DNA from: Eubacteriales Family XIII. Incertae Sedis bacterium
GTDB taxonomy: Bacteria > Bacillota > Clostridia > Peptostreptococcales > Anaerovoracaceae
Assembly (NCBI GenBank): GCA_031276775.1
Contig: JAISML010000117.1
Location: 1-16,282, forward strand
Length of the DNA stretch: 16,282 nucleotides
Direction of reading: 5' to 3'
Part shown: positions 6,130-13,042 of the stretch, one piece after another
How positions within the stretch are numbered: the first letter of the stretch is position 1
Layout of the letters: each line of letters begins with the position of its first letter
Position numbers and translations under genes: made by a program
Notes under the pieces: generated by a model
What the model was told of the DNA's origin: nothing
Database searches by the model: none
Seen by the model: only the letters and a program-made list of their open reading frames with translations

Positions 6130-8706
6130 ATGCGAAAACAAAATGAAAACGCGGAACGCAGACCCAACAGGCGCCGCGTTGCGGGCGCCGCGCTCGCGTG
6201 TGTGCTGGTTGTGGCCATTGCCCTGTCCGGTACCTACGCGTGGACGGCGATGGAACAGGGCGCTGTGAACGAGACCCACAGCGACGCCGCGCCCGGCGGC
6301 CGTCTGCACGACGACTTCGACGGCGAAAACAAAGACGTCTATGTGGAGAACTACGGCAACGTCCCCATCTATGTCAGGGTCCGGCTGGACGAATACATGG
6401 AGATCGGCGCGGGCGCGGGACTGAAATCCGGCGACGCCGGCTACAGTGGGAAAGAGGCGGAGAGCTTCTCTTCCGCCGCAGTCATCGAAGACCGCGACAC
6501 CTGGACCACGCACATCCCGTTTGTTACCCCCGACTACTGCGAGGCGGCCGACAACGACGCGTTCCACGACTATTGGACCTGGACCATGGGCGGCACGAAG
6601 AACTTCATGCCCACCTTCGACAAGGACAAGGACAGCCTGAAGTCGGACTATCAGGGTCCCTCCGATTGGGACGGCGCGTATAGCATGGGCGCCGACCACC
6701 GCGTCGGCGATCCCGCCAAAGGCGCGGGCGTTGTTGACGAAGCGGGCAATGCCAACCTTTACAACAGCAGCTACAACCGCGGCGTCGGCACGCAGGACGA
6801 ATTTGCCGGCGGCGAGGAACTCACAAGGGACGCCTATTACAGCGACGGCGTCGTGACCTCCGAAACACACACCGCGAAACCCACGCTGGACGAGGCGCGC
6901 AACGTCATGCTCATGCATGCGTGGAAGACCGCGGGCAAGCCCACCGGCAATTTCTGGGTGTATGACGCGGACGGCTGGGCCTATTGGGCCAACCCCCTCA
7001 CCCCCGGCGAGGCGACCTCCCTGCTTCTGAGCAGGATCACCCTGACCGGCGAGCCGGACGACGAGTGGTATTATGCCATCAATGCCGTCGGACAATTTGC
7101 CACCTCCAAGGATCTGGGCGTGTTTGGAACCGGCGGCGAGACCATCACCGCCGACGCGCAGGATCTGCTGGACAGGGCCGCCGGCAAAGAGCCGGTCGCG
7201 CTTTCCGTCGCCGTAAACGGCGGCGCGTCCTGGGCTTATGTGCGGGTCGGCGAAACACTGCAGCTCACCGCGCAGGTAAATGTGCAAAACCGGCAGAACC
7301 CGAGCGACGCCGACGTGACCTGGACGCCGGGCAGCAAGGTCAGCGACACGGGTCTCGTCACCGGGTTGCCGGCCGATGTCAACAAGACCCTCGAGATCAA
7401 GGCGACTTCGAAGCTGGACAACACCAAGTTTGCCGCCATCGACGTCTACGTCATTCCGGCGGACGCGAGCGGCGTGGTCATGGGGGGCGACGGCAAGCCC
7501 TATGTCGACAACGGCGACAACACCTTTAACGAGATCGGGGACAACGGCGCCTTGGGCGATACCATCTGCGGCGGTCAGGATCTGACGCCGGGCACCGGAG
7601 ACGACAGGGACAACGTCTTCACCAACGGCAGCAACCGTTACCTTGACAACGGTGACGATTCCTACATGAACAAGGGCGCCGACGGCAAGCTGGGAACCGG
7701 CGACGACGTGCAGGTCTGGCCGGCCAACGAAGACAAGGAGATCGGCGACGACACCGAACCAGACCACAACGAGACCACAACGCCGCCCGTTGTCCTGCCT
7801 GATGTCTATCTGGTGCTGGTGAATCCCGGTTCGATCGGGGTCGTGCAGGGCAAGACCCAGCAGTTCACGGCGACGGTGACCAAGAACGGCACGCCCCAGC
7901 CGGGCGCAGCCGTCACCTGGAGCCTCACCGGCAATCATTCTGCCGGCACCTCGATTGACGCCGACGGTCTTCTGACCATGTCCGACGACGAGAGCAACGC
8001 GACCGTCACCGTCCGCGCCACCTACACCGTCACAGGCGATCACGGCGAGGTGGCGGTCCGGGTGAAGCCCAAGGGCATTGCCCTCGCCGCGATTCAAACC
8101 GCATACGAGGTGGTGGCCTATGCCAAAGGAGACGGAACGGTAAGCTTTATCGATGAGCGCAATGCCGAGTATGTGCTGATTGCCAAGAAAAAGACGCTCA
8201 AGGCTAACGCACTTCCCGACTCAAACTCAGACTCCTTTATAAAGTTGCAGAAAATCGGCAGCAACATAAACAACATGCAGGAGAAAATCAACATGTGGTT
8301 TGAGGGCTATGGCAGTCCCGTTGAAACCATTGATCCGGCTATCAAGGCCGCAGCCGTAGGCGTCGTTTTCGCACAGAACGAGGATGGAAACGGGTACATG
8401 CATTCCGTCATAAACAACGCGCAGGATTCAGCGGTATCAAAACCTGACATCCTTTCTGCCCCCGGCTCAGGCAGGGCGTTCCTCCTGTCCAGCGCGGAAG
8501 CATACAAATGGGGGGGCATAAATAATACTTCTACGAATGCTAAGAGAGCAGGAGCATATGATACGTGGCTCCGCACTTTGGGGAATGGCGGAACATGGTC
8601 TATGCAGGCGAGCGGTCTGATTCAAACAAGGAGTGACGCCAACTTTGCGGGACTCCGTCCCGCGCTTTGGGTGCGGCTTGACGAGGTAATCAATCCTACC
8701 CTGTAA
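6130..8706 (+). CDS. Secreted SipW-substrate-like surface protein with Ig-like domains and DUF6273-like C-terminus
   Basis: 858 residues; ATG at 6130 with GAGAGGGG at 6114-6121. A basic N-terminus and hydrophobic segment (about 17-33) lead into GTYAW (34-38), typical of SipW-class signal peptides. The segment DVYVENYGNVPIYVRVRLDEY (about 71-91) resembles the start of TasA/camelysin-like proteins. Two bacterial Ig-like (Big) domains follow: about 356-445 and 560-650. Between them is an Asp/Gly/Asn-rich linker with two copies of a short motif (YVDNGDNTF... at 458-477, YLDNGDDSY... at 504-526, each ending near a G-x-L-G-[D/T] turn) that could bind calcium. The last 200 residues contain FLLSSAEAYKW (784-794), WLRT (813-816) and GLRPALWV (841-848), resembling the DUF6273 domain of clostridial surface proteins. 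GC there drops to about 50%, clearly below the rest of the gene. No cell-wall anchor is seen. The gene is 128 bp after sipW and 213 bp before the adhesin. The role is inferred: extracellular fibre or adhesin subunit. Confidence 0.8.
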   Translation: MRKQNENAERRPNRRRVAGAALACVLVVAIALSGTYAWTAMEQGAVNETHSDAAPGGRLHDDFDGENKDVYVENYGNVPIYVRVRLDEYMEIGAGAGLKSGDAGYSGKEAESFSSAAVIEDRDTWTTHIPFVTPDYCEAADNDAFHDYWTWTMGGTKNFMPTFDKDKDSLKSDYQGPSDWDGAYSMGADHRVGDPAKGAGVVDEAGNANLYNSSYNRGVGTQDEFAGGEELTRDAYYSDGVVTSETHTAKPTLDEARNVMLMHAWKTAGKPTGNFWVYDADGWAYWANPLTPGEATSLLLSRITLTGEPDDEWYYAINAVGQFATSKDLGVFGTGGETITADAQDLLDRAAGKEPVALSVAVNGGASWAYVRVGETLQLTAQVNVQNRQNPSDADVTWTPGSKVSDTGLVTGLPADVNKTLEIKATSKLDNTKFAAIDVYVIPADASGVVMGGDGKPYVDNGDNTFNEIGDNGALGDTICGGQDLTPGTGDDRDNVFTNGSNRYLDNGDDSYMNKGADGKLGTGDDVQVWPANEDKEIGDDTEPDHNETTTPPVVLPDVYLVLVNPGSIGVVQGKTQQFTATVTKNGTPQPGAAVTWSLTGNHSAGTSIDADGLLTMSDDESNATVTVRATYTVTGDHGEVAVRVKPKGIALAAIQTAYEVVAYAKGDGTVSFIDERNAEYVLIAKKKTLKANALPDSNSDSFIKLQKIGSNINNMQEKINMWFEGYGSPVETIDPAIKAAAVGVVFAQNEDGNGYMHSVINNAQDSAVSKPDILSAPGSGRAFLLSSAEAYKWGGINNTSTNAKRAGAYDTWLRTLGNGGTWSMQASGLIQTRSDANFAGLRPALWVRLDEVINPTL

Positions 8707-8728
8707 GCGGAGACGCGAATGTCGGATT

Positions 8729-8793
8729 CCGGGGTTTGCGGCCGTGCACCGCACAGAGCCGCAAACCCCGGCGGGCGGCGGCGCCCGCCGGGG
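8729..8793 (+). promoter_or_regulatory. Two overlapping, mutually exclusive GC hairpins between the two surface-protein genes
   Basis: Hairpin A pairs CCGGGGTTTGCGGC (8729-8742) with its exact complement at 8758-8771, and GTGC/GCAC inside the loop extends it. Hairpin B pairs CCCCGGCGGGCG (8766-8777) with its exact complement at 8782-8793 around a 4-nt loop. The bases 8766-8771 are used by both, so only one can form at once. No T-run follows hairpin B, so this is not a standard intrinsic terminator. It could act as an attenuator or RNA processing and stability element that sets relative expression of the two surface proteins. A TTGACA at 8801-8806 has no matching -10. Confidence 0.8.
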
Positions 8794-8919
8794 ATGATTG
8801 TTGACAGGGAGCAGACGGCTTGGAGGGGCGGAGATGACGAATGGTAGGCGGCGGGAACGACCGTCGCAACAAAATGCCGAGGCGCGTTTCGATCAAACTT
8901 TGGCAAGGAGGTACTGCCC

Positions 8920-11900
8920 GTGAACGCACTGCTCGTCCGCCGTTGCGCGGGCGTGTTGCTGACCGCCGTGTTCCTGCTCTCCGCCGTGATGACCGGGACG
9001 CTGAGCTGGGCGGGGTTTCACCAAAGCGCGCTCAACGAAGCCAAGGGCGAGCAGGGTCTGTTTCCGGCGGAGCTGGTAAAATACGAGAAGACCGCCGACG
9101 GCGCGCCCACGGGACAGTTGCTGCCGGGCGCGGAATTCTACCTGTACCGGGTGTCCGATCCGGACGATGTTCAGATCGGCGGGCGGTATGTGACCGACGG
9201 CGTGGGCAGGATCCAAGTGAACCTGCCGCGCGGAAGCTATTATTTTGAGGAAACAAATCCCGGCAGCGGCCACACCTACGATCAGACGGAAGAAGGCGGC
9301 GGGCAGCCGACGGTCGTCAGGCGTTATCCTTTCGCCGTGCCGGGCGCCGACGCGGAAGCGGTCGTCGTCACCGCCTGCAACCGCCGCGTCGAGGGCAGCC
9401 TGATCATCGAAAAAACCGTGCGCAACGAGGACGGCGCGGCCTTGACCGAGGATCGGCGCGACGCCGGGTTCACGTTTTCGGTCACCTTGGATCATATCGA
9501 AAACGGCACGGTGGAAGCGGTCGTCGCCGGCGTAAAACAGCAGCTGACGATCGCCGGCCACCGACTGTCGCTTGTCCTGAAGCACGGGGAAAAAGCTGTT
9601 TTTGAAAACATTCCGACGGGTGTGCGGTACACGGTTGCAGAGATCCCGGTTGCGGGCTATGTCACTTCCGCCGTCAACAGCAGCGGCAATATTCCCGAGG
9701 GCGGAATCACCGCGGGCTTTGTCAATACCATTCCGGCAGGACCGCCCGAAACAGGCGCGTTGACCGTGACCAAAGAGGTGACGGGCGCTTCCCCGGATCC
9801 GGACAGGGAGTTCCTCTTTACCGCCGTGTTTGACGGTGTGCCCGAGGACTTCACCCTCAAACACGGCGAGAGCAGGACCTTCCCGGATCTGCCCGTCGGC
9901 ACGGACTACACCGTTACCGAAGCCGACGCCGGCGCGGACGGATACATCGCCGCCGTGCGCGCATACGCCGGGGCGATCATGGGCGCGGACAGCGTCGTCA
10001 CCCTGCCTTTCGTCAATGTGCGCGACGACGGGCAAGATCAAAACGGCAGTTTTGAAATCAGCAAAAGCGCCGTCGGCGCCGGCGCGGATTTGGAACGGGC
10101 CTTTGAATTTACCGTCGCTTTCGCGGGCGAAAATCTCCCCGATCCGGTTCTCTGTTCGGTGAACGGCGGCGAGCCGTTCCCGCTTCCGCCGGACGGCGGG
10201 CTCACGCTGAAATCCGGCGAGACCGCGCGGTTTGGGAATTTGCCCGCAGGAACGGTCTACACCGTCGCCGAGACTGCCGCAGCGGGATACTTTCCCAATT
10301 TCAGCGCCGCCGAGGGCGTCATCGCGGGCGGGCGGACCGCCGTCGCGGCTTATGTGAACACAAAAATCCCCGCGCCCGAAGAGGGTGGGATATTCATCCG
10401 CAAAGAGGGCGCAGGCGAAGCGTTTGATCCGGAGAAAGCGTTTGCTTTCACCGTCACCGTCGGGAATCTGCCCTATGAACCGTATCCCGTTACCGTAAAC
10501 GGTCAGGAAATCCAACTGTCGGCCGACAATGCCCAATTTTCGATCCCGCTGAAAGCCGGGCAGACCGGCGGTCCCATCAGGCTTCCCGTCGGCGCAAGCT
10601 ACAGCGTGGTGGAGGAAAACGCGGCGGACGAAGGCTATCTGCAGACCGGTCTTGTGGGAGGCAGCGGCACCGTGACGCTCGCGCCCATCACCGTGACGCA
10701 GACCAACACCTGCACCAACATCCCCGCAATCGACGTCTCCGGCGAAAAGACCTGGTCGGACGGCGACGGACAGCCCGCAGACGCCGATCTGCTGCCGGCG
10801 GACGTCACGCTCAAGCTGAAAAACGGCGATTTGACCGCGGCGATCGTCACCGTTGGGCCGGATGAACACGGCAAATGGAACTATGTGTTCGAAAACGTCC
10901 CCAAGTACGAAGCGGACGGCGTAACCGAAATCCGCTATACCGTCGAAGAAGTCCCGGTTGCGGGCTGGTCGCCCGCTTATGACGGATTCAACGTCACAAA
11001 CACCTACCTTCCCCCGGTGGCCGTCTCCGGGATCCCGGTGAAAAAGACCATCACCGGCGCCGCCCCGAAGACCGCTGCGCGGTTTGAGTTCCTTCTCACC
11101 GCGCTTGACGGCGCGCCCCTGCCCGAGGGCAGCGCAAACGGCGCAAAGCGCGTCGCCGTCAACGGCGCGGGAAACGCCGACTTTGGCAAGATCGTCTACG
11201 CCGCCCCCGGCGCCTATGTCTACACCATTTCCGAGGTCAACACCAATGCCGTCGGCTACACCTACGACGGGACGGTATACACCTACACGGTGGTTGCGGC
11301 CGAACAGGACGGCAAAATGGCGATCGTTTCCAAGACGCTCGTCAAAAATGGCGCGCCCGCCGAAACCGCGGTGTTCACCAACTACCACGCCCCCGATTTC
11401 ACCGCCGTCGGCGTCAAAAAAGTGTGGCTTGACGACGGAAGCCACCCGCAGAGCGTCACCGTGCGGCTTTACGGAAACGGCGTGCCTTACGGCGCCCCCG
11501 TCGTCCTGAATCCCGCCAACGGATGGGCGCACGTGTGGGGCAATCTCGACAAAAACGCCAAATGGACGGTGGATGAAACCGGCGTCCCGGACGGCTACGC
11601 CAAGACGATCGGCGGCGATTCCACCAACGGATTCATCATCACCAACACCAAAGGCGACGCCGGGGACGACAAAACCACTGTGGAGATCAGGAATGTCTGG
11701 ATCGACGAGGATCATCCGCAAAGCGTGACGGTCCAGCTGTACCGGGACGATATGCCTTACGGCGATCCCGTCGTCCTGAACGAGTCAAACAATTGGATCT
11801 ATATTTGGACCAACCTCGACAAAGACCACATTTACACGATCAAAGAGATCGATGTGCCCGACGGGTTCACGCAGCTCATCACGGGCGACGCGGAGACAGG

Positions 11901-12384
11901 CTTTACACTCACCAAGATCAAAGGCGACGTCCCGCCCGCCGGAAAAGTGGCGATCCGCGGCATAAAAACATGGCGCCACGGCGGCAACGACCCTGCCAAA
12001 CGCCCCAAAGCCATCACGGTCATCGTCCGCGCCAACGGCAACGTGATCATCCAAAAGCAGATCACCGGGGCCGACCATTGGTACTATTCCTTTGTTTCGG
12101 ATCAATACGACGCGGAGGGCAGGGAGATCGTCTACACCGTCGACGAGGCAAAGATCCCGGGCTACGACAAAACCGCGGACGGATACAATCTGATCAATAC
12201 CTACAACCCCGCCGGCCCGGACGGCGCGCGCGGCGCGCGCGGCTCCAAAAATCCGCCCCAAACGGGGGACGACAACAGGTTGGCGTTTTGGACCGTGTTG
12301 ATGTGCGTCAGCTTTGCGGGGATTGTGGCGCTGGCGTTCGCCGGGCGGCGCGGCAAAAAGCAACGCTACATTCCTCTGCACTAA
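8920..12384 (+). CDS. Large cell-wall-anchored adhesin/pilin-like protein with SpaA, DUF5979-like, CnaB and FctA-like domains
   Basis: 1154 residues from GTG 8920, with AAGGAGGT at 8905-8912. The N-terminal hydrophobic segment (about 10-25) leads to GTLSW (26-30) and Q-S-A-L-N-E, the same motif as in the upstream protein. Domains in order: SpaA-like (50-156; K54, E111 and N154 fit an isopeptide triad); four DUF5979-like repeats (159-272, 279-370, 376-484, 489-603); CnaB (605-698; K610, E677, N694); FctA/Spy0128-like (701-823; K708/K709, E772, N821); CnaB-like (828-912; K834, E886, N909); a related copy (920-1003; N925, E976, K999); and CnaB (1008-1097; K1016, E1076, N1093). The end has PPQTG (1112-1116), a hydrophobic span (about 1122-1141) and a basic tail, the layout of a sortase signal with Pro in place of the usual Leu. 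Such proteins are fibrillar surface adhesins stabilised by Lys-Asn bonds. No sortase gene is in the window. Domain borders are by eye. Confidence 0.88.
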   Translation: MNALLVRRCAGVLLTAVFLLSAVMTGTLSWAGFHQSALNEAKGEQGLFPAELVKYEKTADGAPTGQLLPGAEFYLYRVSDPDDVQIGGRYVTDGVGRIQVNLPRGSYYFEETNPGSGHTYDQTEEGGGQPTVVRRYPFAVPGADAEAVVVTACNRRVEGSLIIEKTVRNEDGAALTEDRRDAGFTFSVTLDHIENGTVEAVVAGVKQQLTIAGHRLSLVLKHGEKAVFENIPTGVRYTVAEIPVAGYVTSAVNSSGNIPEGGITAGFVNTIPAGPPETGALTVTKEVTGASPDPDREFLFTAVFDGVPEDFTLKHGESRTFPDLPVGTDYTVTEADAGADGYIAAVRAYAGAIMGADSVVTLPFVNVRDDGQDQNGSFEISKSAVGAGADLERAFEFTVAFAGENLPDPVLCSVNGGEPFPLPPDGGLTLKSGETARFGNLPAGTVYTVAETAAAGYFPNFSAAEGVIAGGRTAVAAYVNTKIPAPEEGGIFIRKEGAGEAFDPEKAFAFTVTVGNLPYEPYPVTVNGQEIQLSADNAQFSIPLKAGQTGGPIRLPVGASYSVVEENAADEGYLQTGLVGGSGTVTLAPITVTQTNTCTNIPAIDVSGEKTWSDGDGQPADADLLPADVTLKLKNGDLTAAIVTVGPDEHGKWNYVFENVPKYEADGVTEIRYTVEEVPVAGWSPAYDGFNVTNTYLPPVAVSGIPVKKTITGAAPKTAARFEFLLTALDGAPLPEGSANGAKRVAVNGAGNADFGKIVYAAPGAYVYTISEVNTNAVGYTYDGTVYTYTVVAAEQDGKMAIVSKTLVKNGAPAETAVFTNYHAPDFTAVGVKKVWLDDGSHPQSVTVRLYGNGVPYGAPVVLNPANGWAHVWGNLDKNAKWTVDETGVPDGYAKTIGGDSTNGFIITNTKGDAGDDKTTVEIRNVWIDEDHPQSVTVQLYRDDMPYGDPVVLNESNNWIYIWTNLDKDHIYTIKEIDVPDGFTQLITGDAETGFTLTKIKGDVPPAGKVAIRGIKTWRHGGNDPAKRPKAITVIVRANGNVIIQKQITGADHWYYSFVSDQYDAEGREIVYTVDEAKIPGYDKTADGYNLINTYNPAGPDGARGARGSKNPPQTGDDNRLAFWTVLMCVSFAGIVALAFAGRRGKKQRYIPLH
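11407..11928 (+). repeat. Tandem pair of duplicated CnaB-like modules within the adhesin
   Basis: Residues 830-913 (11407-11658) and 921-1003 (11680-11928) are clearly related: both have a VW near the start, HPQSVTV, a PYG-PVVLN block, W...NLDK, a VPDG turn and a final GD. The second copy is one residue shorter near its start. Most adhesin domains here are less alike, so this is the most recent internal duplication visible. Confidence 0.85.
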
Positions 12385-12392
12385 GGTGGTGA

Positions 12393-12725
12393 TTGCGTCT
12401 GTTTTCCGACATTGACAATTCGAATCCGTGTCCTGACATGCGGGACTTCAGGTTCAGGCGTGAGCTGAACGGCTATGACAAACAGGAAGTGGACGAAAAA
12501 TTGGAGGAGTTGTTTGGGCGGATTGACGCGCTCACCGCGCAGACCCACAGCCTGAATGCGGCAATCGGGCAGTTTGAGGAGAAGATTCGCGCCCTGTCCG
12601 AAAGCACCCGCCGATTGGAACGGGAGCGCGCCGCCATGCGCCCGGGCGCAGATCCCTGTGAGGCAATGCTGCGATACATGGGGCTTACCTCGGAAGACGT
12701 GCTCGGGTTGCTGTTCAGTCTCTGA
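12393..12725 (+). CDS. Small DivIVA-like coiled-coil protein
   Basis: 110 residues if it starts at TTG 12393, where AAGG (12383-12386) overlaps the adhesin stop and sits 6 nt upstream. An in-frame ATG at 12438 (95 residues) lacks a ribosome binding site. Residues 18-40 (DFRFRRELNGYDKQEVDEKLEEL) match the DivIVA N-terminal pattern in which a hydrophobic patch and GYD-x-x-EVD precede a coiled coil; the coil runs to about residue 78. DivIVA proteins bind curved membranes and direct cell-pole or wall-growth machinery, but full ones are usually 150 residues or more, so this is a mini version. The remaining tail (CEAMLRYMGLTSEDVLGLLFSL) is not recognised. Only 8 bp separate it from the adhesin, so it is very likely co-transcribed. 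A role in placing the surface proteins is plausible but only inferred. Confidence 0.7.
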   Translation: MRLFSDIDNSNPCPDMRDFRFRRELNGYDKQEVDEKLEELFGRIDALTAQTHSLNAAIGQFEEKIRALSESTRRLERERAAMRPGADPCEAMLRYMGLTSEDVLGLLFSL

Positions 12726-12807
12726 GAAGATGCGGATCGAAATACCGAAAGCATTCACGATACAGAGCATTTGTGAACAATTTTCTACGATTGTGAGCTG
12801 TTTTTGA

Positions 12808-12902
12808 CGATCGCGCCGTCTGTCTTTCTTCTCCGTTCCGCCGCGATCGGAGGAGGGAATCCCCAACCCCATGAACCGCAAAGTGAAGCGCGCTTCATGC
12901 GG
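12808..12902 (+). promoter_or_regulatory. Inverted repeats in the 317-bp gene-free stretch before the dehydrogenase operon
   Basis: The stretch 12726-13042 holds no gene I can support. CGATCGCG (12808-12815) and CGCGATCG (12842-12849) form an 8-bp inverted repeat with a 26-nt loop. Further on, a perfect 14-bp palindrome TGAAGCGCGCTTCA (12884-12897) is flanked by CCGCA (12876-12880) and TGCGG (12898-12902), so the whole can fold or serve as a repressor site. Its outer bases resemble LacI/GalR-type operators, but the centre is GC rather than the usual CG. No clear -35/-10 pair was found; neither repeat is followed by a T-run. Confidence 0.5.
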
Positions 12903-13042
12903 AAACGAAACCCTCCGGGCATGAAAATTGCTTGTTATTCCTAAAAGGTTACTGCACGGAGACGCCGCACGGCCGCAGCGCGGCCCGCCGACCCCTGTGC
13001 GGCAACCGTGAAAGTTTTGTTTGCGGAAAGAGTGGTGAAATC

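Noticed and set aside
5728..8097. A 789-codon open frame on the minus strand opposite the first surface protein gene
   Set aside because: It is a by-product of strong G/C bias at third codon positions of the + strand gene. The product is Val/Gly/Asp-rich with no recognisable domain, while the + strand product has a clear signal region and Ig-like domains.
8801..8806. TTGACA as a -35 box for the adhesin gene
   Set aside because: No -10-like hexamer occurs 15-19 bp downstream; the sequence there is G-rich.
8893..11721. A 942-codon open frame on the minus strand opposite the adhesin gene
   Set aside because: Same cause: low stop frequency opposite a GC-rich repetitive gene. No domain or sensible start context is seen, and the + strand has SpaA/CnaB domains and a sortase-like end.
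12730..12807. A 25-residue frame (MRIEIPKAF...) directly after the DivIVA-like gene
   Set aside because: No suitable ribosome binding site and no recognisable sequence; it lies in an AT-richer spacer and is best treated as noncoding.
12932..13042. A 37-residue N-terminal extension of the dehydrogenase at 13043
   Set aside because: The extension is Arg/Gly/Cys-rich and unlike the family, whose N-terminus fits the ATG at 13043.
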